DNA from: Firmicutes bacterium UBA5496
GTDB lineage: Bacteria > Bacillota > Proteinivoracia > UBA4975
DNA length: 5,486 bases
Assembly: GCA_002427015.1 (NCBI GenBank)
Contig: DIPE01000044.1
Location: 336 to 5,821 of the forward strand
Direction: 5' to 3'
The translations under genes were made by a program, and so were the position numbers. The notes below the pieces were generated by a model, which saw nothing but the letters and a program-made list of their open reading frames with translations, had not been told where the DNA came from and searched no databases. Shown here piece by piece: positions 1 to 5,486 of the stretch (the first letter of the stretch is position 1; the number at the start of each line of letters is the position of its first letter).

Positions 1-269
1 GCTAGGGATGGGGGTCTCCTTTTCTCTCTGCGCAGGTGGTCCAAGGCCTTATTGACAGCGATTCTCACCAGCCAGGTAGAAAAGGAGGATTCCCTGCGGA
101 ATTTATTCAGGGAAAGGAAGGCCTGGAGAAAAGCCTCCTGGGCAATATCTTCCGCCGTGTTTGGGTCTCGAAGAATTTTGAGGATAGCCGTGTAAACAAG
201 GCTGCTGCAGCTTTCAACCAGGGGACGAAAGGCCTGATTATCTCCTGCCAATACTGCTTCGATTAACAT
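1..269 (-). CDS. ECF-type RNA polymerase sigma factor, N-terminal part (cut by window edge)
   Basis: Reading the minus strand from the ATG at 267-269 gives 89 open codons that run off the left edge. The product has the sigma-70 region 2 layout. The N-terminus MLIEAVLAGDNQAF is followed at residues 38-51 by NTAEDIAQEAFLQA, the conserved core-binding helix of ECF factors, and at about 63-83 by FSTWLVRIAVNKALDHLRRE, the -10 recognition segment. Region 4, which reads the -35 element, must lie beyond the window. Such proteins direct RNA polymerase to a small regulon and are usually held by an anti-sigma factor, which cannot be seen here. The start is not certain. The frame stays open upstream to a TTG at 324-326, preceded by CAGGG at 9 bases, which would add 19 residues (MAASKRIEEQKGAVGIDEH). 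ECF proteins normally begin just before the LIEAVLAGD-like segment, so the ATG is preferred. Family call is firm; the specific sigma subgroup is not assigned. Confidence 0.88.
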   Translation of the reverse strand, partial: MLIEAVLAGDNQAFRPLVESCSSLVYTAILKILRDPNTAEDIAQEAFLQAFLSLNKFRRESSFSTWLVRIAVNKALDHLRREKRRPPSL

Positions 270-372
270 ATGTTCATCGATACCTACCGCCCCCTTTTGC
301 TCCTCTATTCTTTTAGACGCTGCCAAAAGAAAAAACCCTGCAATCTGAAATCGTTATTTTATAGCCAGCTCT

Positions 373-381
373 CTTATACCA
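373..381 (-). promoter_or_regulatory. Possible extended -10 element for the sigma factor gene
   Basis: The minus strand reads TGG then TATAAG (TATAAG at 373-378), which fits an extended -10 box (TGn followed by a TATAAT-like hexamer). No convincing -35 box sits 16-18 bases upstream. A start site near 366 would give a leader of roughly 40 or 100 bases, depending on which start codon is used. A second A+T-rich run, TATAAAAT, lies nearby at about 357-364. This is a weak call from base pattern only. Confidence 0.25.
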
Positions 382-449
382 TATGCCTGTTAAATAGGAA
401 AGACGAGCTAATAGACAAAGAAACACTCTACAGGCACAAACAAATTGCG

Positions 450-478
450 TTGACACCACTTCCAGTATTTGCTAACCT
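450..478 (+). promoter_or_regulatory. Possible sigma-A promoter for the SCP2-like/alcohol dehydrogenase operon
   Basis: A perfect -35 hexamer TTGACA lies at 450-455. Exactly 17 bases later is TAACCT at 473-478, which keeps the first, second and last bases of TATAAT but not the middle. Transcription would begin near 485, leaving a leader of about 68 bases before the ATG at 553. The -35 match and spacing are good and the -10 match is poor, so the promoter may be weak or need an activator. Confidence 0.4.
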
Positions 479-552
479 GGAGTAAAGCAGAATATCTGGG
501 AGGGGATAGTATCGAGAGGTCAAAAGTCACTATCGGCAGAAAGCCGCTAAAA

Positions 553-1014
553 ATGGCAGCAGCAAGACTTGTCTTTTGGTTTTTAGGCCGGGGGGTTCAG
601 GCAGCGGCCAAACATGACAGCCGCATCCGCCAAGAAGTCGCTGAGTGGAGCCCCGACTGCTCAATTATGCTGAAAATTAACCCCCGGGGCCCGGTAATGA
701 CAGTGCATAAGCTTGCAGGCGAAATCAAATACATGGGCTCCAGTCCGCCCCAAGACCCGGAATTGGCTATTTACTTTAAAAATATCGAAGGGGCCATCCC
801 TGTTCTCACGGGGCAAAAGGGCCTTGCCCAGGCCTATGCTGAACACCGCTTCACCCTAAAGGGAGACATCGGTTTGGGCATGTCAGTGGTGCGCTGTATG
901 TACCTGCTGGAAACATATCTCTTTCCTAAGTTTATCACCAGAAAGATTCTCAAGCGGGTGCCCCAAAAGGAAGTCAGCAGCTTGAAAATCTATTTGGCAA
1001 CACTGTTTGGCTAG
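553..1014 (+). CDS. Small SCP2-like (sterol-carrier-fold) lipid-binding protein
   Basis: Predicted 153-residue protein with no signal peptide and no clear membrane helix, though the first 18 residues are mildly hydrophobic (LVFWFLGRG). Residues about 67-122 resemble the C-terminal half of an SCP2 domain: PELAIYFKN, then a short linker and LTGQKGLAQAYAEHRFTLKGDI, then a helix ending in LLETYLF. The G-x(n)-A-x(n)-F-x-L-x-GD pattern is what links it to the SCP2/sterol-transfer fold, whose members bind lipids or acyl chains in a hydrophobic pocket. The actual ligand is unknown. The stop codon overlaps the ribosome binding site of the downstream dehydrogenase, so the two are surely co-transcribed. 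The start is uncertain: the ATG at 553 has no good Shine-Dalgarno, whereas GGGAGGGG at 498-505 and GAGAGGT at 514-520 lie too far upstream and are not followed by an in-frame ATG, GTG or TTG at suitable distance. It could instead be an uncharacterised family with a similar pattern. Confidence 0.6.
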   Translation: MAAARLVFWFLGRGVQAAAKHDSRIRQEVAEWSPDCSIMLKINPRGPVMTVHKLAGEIKYMGSSPPQDPELAIYFKNIEGAIPVLTGQKGLAQAYAEHRFTLKGDIGLGMSVVRCMYLLETYLFPKFITRKILKRVPQKEVSSLKIYLATLFG

Positions 1015-1026
1015 GAGGAATGAAAA

Positions 1027-2211
1027 ATGATTCCAGACTACTATGAGTTTCAAAACTCAGTTAAAATCCTCTCCGGCAAAAACGCCTTGGAGAACATACC
1101 CTTTGAACTCTATAATCTGCAAGCCAGCCGTCCTATTGTCCTCACCAACGAAATGCTCGAGAAAATCGGGCTGGTGCAAACAGTGATCAAATCCTTTGCC
1201 GAGCAGGAGATCAGCATTGGCGCAGTCTACACTGATATTCCTGCAGACTCTTCCGTCGAAGTGGTCAATGAGGCCGCCCGGGTCTTCCGGGAACAAAACT
1301 GCGATTCCATTATCGCCATCGGCGGAGGCTCTGTCATCGACACCGCCAAGGGCCTGAGCATTGTCATCACCCAGGACACTGATGACATCATGAAGTACAT
1401 GGGCAGCGAGATCATCACCCGCAAAAAACATCTTCCCTTTATTGTTGTCCCCACCACAGCAGGCACCGGTTCCGAAACCACACTGGTGGCAGTAATCGCC
1501 AATCCCAAGCGCAAAGTAAAGATGGAATTCTTATCCTACAACCTCCTGCCTGATGTGGCCGTGCTGGATCCCAGGATGACCACAACCCTGCCCCCCCGGC
1601 TGACTGCCTCTACGGGCATGGACGCTCTCAGTCATGCAGTGGAAGGGTATACCTGCCTGCAGAAAAATCCCCTCAGTGACGCCTATGCCTTTGCCGCCAT
1701 CAACCTCATCCGGGAATACCTGGACAGGGCAGTGGAAAATGGCAAAGATGAAAAAGCCAGACTGGCAATGGCCAATGCCTCAATGCTGGCGGGAGCAGCC
1801 TTCTCCAACTCCATGGTGGGATTGGTCCACGCCATCGGCCATGCCTGCGGCGGGGTCAGCCAAGTTCCCCACGGCGATGCCATGGGCATTTTGCTGCCTT
1901 GGTGCATGGAATACAATATGGACAAGCTGGGAGAACTGTATGCCCAGCTGCTGCTGCCTCTGGCGGGAGCCGATGTTTACGCTGCCACCCCGGCAGAAAA
2001 TCGGGGTCAAAAGGCTGCAGACACTATCCGCCAGATGACTGCCAAGTTTAATAAAATCTGCGGCTTGCCCGTCAACTTGCAGCAGGCCGGAGTTAAAAAA
2101 GAAGACCTGGCAAGAATAGCAAAAACTGCCCTCAATGACGGGGCAGTCATCATCAATCCCAAGGAATCTGAGTATGAGGACATCTTGGCAATCCTGAACA
2201 AAGCCTACTGA
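1027..2211 (+). CDS. Iron-containing alcohol dehydrogenase (group III, NAD(P)-dependent)
   Basis: Complete 394-residue cytoplasmic enzyme, the usual length for this family, which interconverts alcohols and aldehydes or ketones using NAD(P)H and a divalent metal. The N-terminal Rossmann-like half carries the glycine-rich motif GGGSVIDTAK at 99-108 and PTTAGTGSE at 142-150, both of which line the dinucleotide site. The C-terminal helical half carries the metal ligands seen in the family: D199 and H203 in GMDALSHAVEGY, H268 in GLVHAIGH, and H282 in QVPHGDAMG. All four are present, so the enzyme should be active. AGGAGG at 1013-1018 overlaps the stop of the upstream SCP2-like gene and stands 8 bases from the ATG, giving a strong start and likely translational linkage. 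The operon ends at the terminator just downstream. Substrate cannot be read from sequence: related enzymes include 1,3-propanediol, butanol, lactaldehyde and methanol dehydrogenases. The SCP2-like partner hints at a hydrophobic substrate (inference). Confidence 0.95.
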   Translation: MIPDYYEFQNSVKILSGKNALENIPFELYNLQASRPIVLTNEMLEKIGLVQTVIKSFAEQEISIGAVYTDIPADSSVEVVNEAARVFREQNCDSIIAIGGGSVIDTAKGLSIVITQDTDDIMKYMGSEIITRKKHLPFIVVPTTAGTGSETTLVAVIANPKRKVKMEFLSYNLLPDVAVLDPRMTTTLPPRLTASTGMDALSHAVEGYTCLQKNPLSDAYAFAAINLIREYLDRAVENGKDEKARLAMANASMLAGAAFSNSMVGLVHAIGHACGGVSQVPHGDAMGILLPWCMEYNMDKLGELYAQLLLPLAGADVYAATPAENRGQKAADTIRQMTAKFNKICGLPVNLQQAGVKKEDLARIAKTALNDGAVIINPKESEYEDILAILNKAY

Positions 2212-2221
2212 CATTTGAATA

Positions 2222-2246
2222 ACCGCCGTCAGGCGGCTATTTTTTT
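2222..2246 (+). terminator. Intrinsic terminator of the alcohol dehydrogenase operon
   Basis: Stem CCGCC (2223-2227) pairs with GGCGG (2232-2236) around the loop GTCA, followed three bases later by seven T (2240-2246). It starts about 10 bases after the dehydrogenase stop. The convergent DUF2812 gene ends at 2254, so the same hairpin is read from the other side too, but only a poor T-run follows in that direction. Confidence 0.85.
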
Positions 2247-2253
2247 GAGTTAG

Positions 2254-3462
2254 TCATGCCCCATCCCGGCCCAGAGGCAACTGATCCTCCAGGGATTCCA
2301 GCTTCGCCTTTATCAGTTCAAGGAGAGTATCCGCCGGCACTCTTCCCTGGTAATAAACATGGTATACGTACTTACCCTCCTGAACAATGATTTCGTAGAA
2401 ATTGCCATTGTGGTACTTCCACAAGGCGTCAAAAGCGGATTCAGTCTTGAGCAGCTTACTGCCATCGTAGCCGTATACTTCGCGGCCGGGGGAATAGTCC
2501 CTCAATCCCTCTGCTAATCTCGCAGCCAGCCAGTTATTTCTGGCCTCATAGCAGGAAGTGACCAAAAGAGTATCATAGGGAACAATCTCTGTTAGCAAAC
2601 CTGCATATTCAGTTGAGTTCCACTGCCTGGGAACCAGCAGACTGTGCTCAGTCCAGCAAATGTTCAATGTATCTAGTTTTTCAGCAGCTTCTAGGGGATA
2701 CAGCGGCGCCTCCGGGGCCAAATCGGCAATGCGCACCACCGGCAAATCCCCCTGGGGCAGGGGTAAAATGTACTGCTGCTCAGAAACTTGCACTATCAGA
2801 TTAACTGCGATGAAGAGGAAGACAAGGACCACTGCCAGCAAGAATGCCGGCTTGGAGACCAGGACTTTGCCGTACTTTTTTTTATGCTCCAGGGGCAGCC
2901 CCTGACGTAAAATTTTAGCCTTCTCAAAAACAGCAAACACTCCCAGCCCCATCCAAACTAAAATCGAAGCCATGAGGATAATCAGCACAAAGTCAGCCAC
3001 ACTCCCCCGCAGGAGTAATCCCGTCAGGTATTTTCCATACATCAGAGAATAGGGCAAAAATATTGCCGCCAGCAGCAATAATGCCGCCCCTAGCCGGAGC
3101 AGGCAGGCCCAAAACAGCGGGCGCAAAGTCCCGGCCTGTTCCTGGGGATCGGTGTGGATTTCCGGAATGGCGCTGTCCCCAGTGGCCCGGAATATCTGCA
3201 GCCGACCATAGCTGGCGACATATTCCCAGCCTCCCTGGCGATAAAAATCTACCCTGTCTTGAAAATCTGGACTGGATTTCTTGGCGATTTCACATCTGTA
3301 GCGGACTTGCTCCGGCTCTCCCCTGGTAAACACCGCAGTCAGCAGTCCCCTGCGGGAAAAATGCCAGCCCCGGGCAGCCATATCCCCCAGCCAGGACTCT
3401 ATTTCCTCCACCTGCCACTCATCGAACCACCAAAATTTACGAAGATTCTGCGTATTCTTCAT
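2254..3462 (-). CDS. DUF2812-domain membrane protein, partner of the PadR regulator
   Basis: Predicted 402-residue protein. Residues about 8-95 match the DUF2812 pattern: KFWWFDEWQVEEIESWL, DMAARGWHF, a segment ending in YRCEIA, and FYRQGGWEYVASYGRLQIFRA. Three hydrophobic segments follow at about 115-137, 155-180 and 205-226, separated by a basic stretch (HKKKYGK, 193-199), which places the DUF2812 part in the cytoplasm if the helices are counted as three. The remaining 175 or so residues (227-402) are hydrophilic and predicted to lie outside the membrane. They look folded (alternating strands and helices) but I do not recognise a family. The ATG overlaps the stop of padR in ATGA (3459-3462), and GGAGG stands 7 bases upstream, so the two are translationally coupled. 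DUF2812 proteins commonly sit beside PadR regulators in Firmicutes, but their biochemical role is not established. A sensor, anti-regulator or envelope stress function is possible; none is shown here. Confidence 0.85.
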   Translation of the reverse strand: MKNTQNLRKFWWFDEWQVEEIESWLGDMAARGWHFSRRGLLTAVFTRGEPEQVRYRCEIAKKSSPDFQDRVDFYRQGGWEYVASYGRLQIFRATGDSAIPEIHTDPQEQAGTLRPLFWACLLRLGAALLLLAAIFLPYSLMYGKYLTGLLLRGSVADFVLIILMASILVWMGLGVFAVFEKAKILRQGLPLEHKKKYGKVLVSKPAFLLAVVLVFLFIAVNLIVQVSEQQYILPLPQGDLPVVRIADLAPEAPLYPLEAAEKLDTLNICWTEHSLLVPRQWNSTEYAGLLTEIVPYDTLLVTSCYEARNNWLAARLAEGLRDYSPGREVYGYDGSKLLKTESAFDALWKYHNGNFYEIIVQEGKYVYHVYYQGRVPADTLLELIKAKLESLEDQLPLGRDGA

Positions 3463-3776
3463 TCTTCTCCCTCCCCTGCCAGCCCTTTCCCGTCCTTTAC
3501 CAGGGCAGTCAAACGCTGGTATTCATCCACCAAAGCCAAGCGGCCCATGGCTGTGATTGAATATGTCTTTCTGCGTCCGTCATCCTCTTCCAGCTGAATA
3601 AGCTTTTCCTTCTCCAGCCTGTTCAACACTCCGTACAAGGTGCCGGGACCCATGACAACCCTGCCCCGGGAGATTTCTTCAATGGCGGCCATGATGGCGT
3701 ATCCGTGCCGGGGCTGGCATAGAGCAAGCAAAATATAGTACATTGCCTCAGTCATCGGCCCTCTATCCTTGGCCAC
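3459..3776 (-). CDS. PadR-family transcriptional regulator
   Basis: Predicted 105-residue DNA-binding protein made almost wholly of a winged helix-turn-helix. Residues 9-19 (TEAMYYILLAL) form the first helix, HGYAIMAAIEEIS (24-36) the second, and GPGTLYGVLNRLEKEKLI (43-60) the recognition helix. The wing is QLEEDDGRRKTYSITAMG (61-78), typical of PadR. A short C-terminal helix (about 79-97) would mediate dimerisation; the small size points to the short-tailed PadR group. The GTG start at 3774-3776 is chosen because AGGGGGTG stands 5 bases upstream; the ATG seven codons later has only AGAGGG three bases before it, which is too close. PadR proteins are usually autorepressors relieved by a ligand, and the 36-bp palindrome over its own promoter fits this. 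It is the first gene of an operon with the DUF2812 protein, whose start overlaps its stop. Confidence 0.95.
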   Translation of the reverse strand: MAKDRGPMTEAMYYILLALCQPRHGYAIMAAIEEISRGRVVMGPGTLYGVLNRLEKEKLIQLEEDDGRRKTYSITAMGRLALVDEYQRLTALVKDGKGLAGEGEE

Positions 3777-3781
3777 AAAAA

Positions 3782-3789
3782 CACCCCCT
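3782..3789 (-). promoter_or_regulatory. Ribosome binding site that fixes the padR GTG start
   Basis: The minus strand reads AGGGGGTG here, one base away from the ideal AGGAGGTG, followed by TTTTT and the GTG codon. It supports GTG rather than the ATG seven codons downstream. Its first two bases lie inside the operator palindrome. Confidence 0.75.
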
Positions 3790-3823
3790 ATTATGCCTTA
3801 CGATATATCGCATGACATAATAG
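3788..3823. promoter_or_regulatory. 36-bp imperfect palindrome, probable PadR operator
   Basis: The outer arms CTATTATG (3788-3795) and CATAATAG (3816-3823) are perfect inverted repeats. The centre CGATATATCG (3801-3810) is a perfect 10-bp palindrome on the same axis (3805.5). Between arms and centre only three position pairs fail, so 30 of 36 bases are symmetric. The site overlaps four bases of the -10 box and covers the expected start of transcription of padR, where a bound dimer would block polymerase. Symmetry is seen directly; assignment to this PadR protein is inferred from position and the autorepressor habit of the family. Confidence 0.8.
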
Positions 3824-3848
3824 TAACATGGCTCTCTTCTTATGTCAA
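3820..3848 (-). promoter_or_regulatory. Sigma-A promoter of the padR-DUF2812 operon
   Basis: On the minus strand TTGACA (3843-3848) is followed by exactly 17 bases and TACTAT (3820-3825), a near-consensus housekeeping promoter. Transcription should start near 3813, inside the palindrome, giving a leader of about 37 bases. So strong a promoter overlapped by an operator is the usual design of a tightly repressed gene. Confidence 0.85.
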
Positions 3849-3849
3849 C

Positions 3850-3875
3850 AAAAAAAACGCCTGGCGGCGTTTTTT
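3850..3875 (-). terminator. Intrinsic terminator of argS
   Basis: On the minus strand ACGCC (3866-3870) pairs with GGCGT (3857-3861) around the loop GCCA, followed by a run of eight T in all (3850-3857). Flanking A bases before the stem can extend the pairing. The hairpin overlaps the TAA stop of argS (3874-3876). It should insulate the padR operon from argS readthrough. Its T-tract ends 1 bp from the padR -35 box. Confidence 0.88.
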
Positions 3876-5486
3876 ACATTTCTTCAGGGGCCTCGATGCC
3901 CAGGAGACTTAGGCCGTTGGCCAGCACCTGCCTGGTGGCGTCAATGAGGGCCAGGCGGGCAGCCCGGACAGCGGGTGGGGCATTGAGCACAGGACACTGA
4001 TGATAAAAGCGGCTGAACTCCTTGGCCACATCGATGAGATAGCGGGCGACAAAGGAAGGCTTGCAGGTTGCCCCCGCCCGCTCAATTGCCTCGGGAAACT
4101 TGCTGAGGACGGAAACAAGGGCGTTTTCATATTCACCCTCCAGCAGGGACAGATTGAATCCCGGCTCCAGGGGGGCTTTGCGCAGAATGCTACAGATACG
4201 GGCATGGGCATATTGAATATAGGGAGCGGTTTCGCCGGAAAAGTCCATAACCTGATCCCAGTCAAAATCAATATCCTTGATTCTGTCATTGCTTAAATCA
4301 CCGAAGATAAGGGCCCCTACACCCACCTGCCGGGCAACTTCCTCTTTATTGGGCAAATCCGGATTCTTTTCGGCAATAATCTCCGTGGCCAGGTCGATGG
4401 CCTCAGTAAGAACATCATCGAGAAAGACCAAACTGCCCTGGCGGGTGGACATCTTGCCGCCATTAAAGCGAATCATGCCAAAGGGTATGTGCTGGCAGTT
4501 CTCCACCCATGGCTTGCCCATCTTCTTGAGGACGGCAAAGAGCTGGCGAAAGTACAGGGTCTGATCGACGCCAACTACATACAGGGCCTTGGCAAACCCC
4601 CAGGTGTCGTGCCGGTAAATTGCCGCCGTCAAATCCCTGGTGGCATATAGGGTGGCGCCATCCTGCTTGCGCAGCAGGCAGGGCGGCATCCCTTCCTCTT
4701 CCAAATTGACAATCCAGGCCCCCTGGGATTGTTCCAGTAGACCCAAAGCGTCTACAGCCGCAATTGTCTCGTCCAGCATTTTATTGTAAAAACTTTCCCC
4801 ATGCCAGCAGTCAAATTCCACTCCCAGCCGGGCGTAAACCCGCTTGAATTCAGCCAGGCTTATATCCCGGAAACGCTGCCATAATTCAGTTGCATAGGAA
4901 TCCCCGTCTTCCAGCTTTTTAAACCAGCCCCGGCCCTCGGCCTCCAAGCCAGGGTCGGCCTCGGCCTCCCGATGGAAGCGCACATACAGTTCATACAGAT
5001 GGTTAATGGGGTCCTGCTGCAGCAGAGCCTCATCGCCCCAGTGCTGATAGGCTGCAATCAGCTTTCCGAACTGGGTGCCCCAGTCGCCGATATAGTTAAT
5101 GCCCACGCATTTATAGCCCAGGGCGGCATGAATCTTGTACAGAGAATTGCCGATAATTGTTGAGCGCAAATGCCCGATGCCAAAGGGCTTGGCGATATTA
5201 GGGGCGGAATAGTCTAAAACCACTGTCTTGCCCTTGCCCTCATCGCTTTTGCCGAAATCCCCTCCCCAGCGGAGAATTTCACCTACCGTATATTCCGCCA
5301 GCTTTGATCTGTCGGCATAAAAGTTGAGGTAAGGTCCCATGGGCACAACCTTCTCAAACAGCGGGTCTGTCGGCATTTTTTCTGCCAAATCGGCAGCGAT
5401 CTTTTGCGGGGCCGCTCTATGTATTTTTGCCAGCTTAAAGCAGGGGAAGGCGAAATTCCCCATCTCAAGACTGGGGGGCGACTCCA
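3874..5486 (-). CDS. argS: Arginyl-tRNA synthetase, missing its N-terminal start (cut by window edge)
   Basis: Class I aminoacyl-tRNA synthetase that charges tRNA-Arg with arginine in the cytoplasm. The frame is open to the right edge; upstream of the Met codon at 5461-5463 it still reads ESPPSLE, which continues the N-terminal tRNA-binding domain, so that Met (in MGNFAFPCFKLAK) is internal and some tens of residues lie outside. Numbering from that Met: the ATP-binding HIGH-type motif is GIGHLRST at 95-102, preceded by DYSAPNIAKPF; GINYIGDWGTQFGKL at 121-135 is a family signature; the second ATP motif is KMSTR at 337-341 in FNGGKMSTRQGSL; and the DALR anticodon-binding helical domain runs from about 415 (YIQYAHARICSILRKA) to the end, LLGIEAPEEM, the normal terminus. 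All core motifs are present and no frameshift is seen. Its own terminator follows directly. The genes beside it are not functionally related. Confidence 0.98.
   Translation of the reverse strand, partial: ESPPSLEMGNFAFPCFKLAKIHRAAPQKIAADLAEKMPTDPLFEKVVPMGPYLNFYADRSKLAEYTVGEILRWGGDFGKSDEGKGKTVVLDYSAPNIAKPFGIGHLRSTIIGNSLYKIHAALGYKCVGINYIGDWGTQFGKLIAAYQHWGDEALLQQDPINHLYELYVRFHREAEADPGLEAEGRGWFKKLEDGDSYATELWQRFRDISLAEFKRVYARLGVEFDCWHGESFYNKMLDETIAAVDALGLLEQSQGAWIVNLEEEGMPPCLLRKQDGATLYATRDLTAAIYRHDTWGFAKALYVVGVDQTLYFRQLFAVLKKMGKPWVENCQHIPFGMIRFNGGKMSTRQGSLVFLDDVLTEAIDLATEIIAEKNPDLPNKEEVARQVGVGALIFGDLSNDRIKDIDFDWDQVMDFSGETAPYIQYAHARICSILRKAPLEPGFNLSLLEGEYENALVSVLSKFPEAIERAGATCKPSFVARYLIDVAKEFSRFYHQCPVLNAPPAVRAARLALIDATRQVLANGLSLLGIEAPEEM

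Larger units (their letters stand above)
270..552. other. Divergent intergenic region between the sigma factor and the SCP2-like gene
   Basis: About 280 bases separate the two divergent genes. The stretch is more A+T-rich than its neighbours, as expected for a control region. It holds a TTGACA box at 450-455 facing right and an extended -10-like TGGTATAAG at 373-381 facing left. Short open frames exist here, including a TTG-started extension of the SCP2-like frame from 469, but they show no recognisable protein features. I saw no clear long inverted repeat, riboswitch fold or ECF-type promoter (GGAAC with CGTC-like spacing) that would tie either gene to the sigma factor. Confidence 0.6.

Noticed and set aside
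36..266. Open frame on the plus strand over the sigma factor
   Set aside because: It is the antisense shadow of the sigma factor frame, whose product has clear sigma region 2 motifs; the shadow product has no recognisable feature.
270..485. 71-codon plus-strand open frame in the intergenic region
   Set aside because: No good ribosome binding site, no family resemblance, biased composition expected of A+T-rich intergenic sequence, and it overlaps the probable promoter elements.
469..552. TTG-started N-terminal extension of the SCP2-like protein
   Set aside because: The TTG at 469-471 lies within the putative promoter (450-478) and has no Shine-Dalgarno; the extra residues show no domain pattern.
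1634..2038. 134-codon plus-strand frame inside the dehydrogenase
   Set aside because: Rich in Trp, Pro and Cys as expected of an out-of-frame reading; the overlapping frame carries all family motifs and metal ligands.
1780..2214. 144-codon minus-strand frame opposite the dehydrogenase
   Set aside because: Antisense shadow; no recognisable motif and it ends inside a well-supported gene.
2222..2250. Reading the dehydrogenase terminator as an equally good bidirectional terminator
   Set aside because: On the minus strand the hairpin is followed by TTATTCAAAT rather than a T-run, so efficient termination of the DUF2812 transcript there is doubtful.
3154..3597. 147-codon plus-strand frame spanning the padR/DUF2812 junction
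   Set aside because: Antisense to two well-supported coupled genes; low-complexity Ser/Pro-rich product.
5461..5463. ATG at 5463 as the true argS start
   Set aside because: The frame continues open to the window edge with residues (ESPPSLE) expected in the N-terminal tRNA-binding domain, and no ribosome binding site precedes it; it is an internal Met.

Overview
The window reads as chromosomal DNA of a low- to mid-GC Gram-positive, most likely an anaerobic member of the Clostridia. The clues are the clostridial-looking arginyl-tRNA synthetase, a PadR/DUF2812 pair of the type common in Firmicutes, strong AGGAGG-type ribosome binding sites, and short U-tailed terminators. No finer taxonomic call can be supported from the sequence alone. 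All genes look intact except the two cut by the window edges. I see no mobile element, tRNA, rRNA or CRISPR array.

Layout from left to right. (1) Positions 1-269, minus strand: the N-terminal part of an ECF-type RNA polymerase sigma factor, which runs off the left edge. (2) Positions 270-552: a divergent intergenic region with weak promoter-like elements on both strands. (3) Positions 553-2211, plus strand: a two-gene operon coding for a small SCP2-like (sterol-carrier/lipid-binding fold) protein and an iron-containing alcohol dehydrogenase, closed by an intrinsic terminator at 2222-2246. (4) Positions 2254-3776, minus strand: a translationally coupled pair, a PadR-family repressor followed by a DUF2812 membrane protein with a large predicted extracytoplasmic domain. 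It is driven by a near-consensus sigma-A promoter (TTGACA, 17 bp, TACTAT) whose -10 box and start site are covered by a 36-bp imperfect palindrome, very probably the PadR operator. (5) Positions 3874-5486, minus strand: argS, missing only its first few dozen codons beyond the right edge and ending in an intrinsic terminator. The T-tract of that terminator lies 1 bp from the -35 box of the padR promoter.

How the parts work together. The padR-DUF2812 operon looks like a self-contained, autoregulated unit that probably responds to a membrane or envelope signal. The SCP2-like/alcohol dehydrogenase pair suggests oxidation or reduction of a hydrophobic alcohol or aldehyde, with the small protein as carrier or membrane-associated partner; this is inference. 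argS is housekeeping. The sigma factor is divergent from the dehydrogenase operon, but no shared regulatory motif was found. I found no clearly new defence or mobile system. The best leads are the compact padR control region and the SCP2-like/dehydrogenase pairing.
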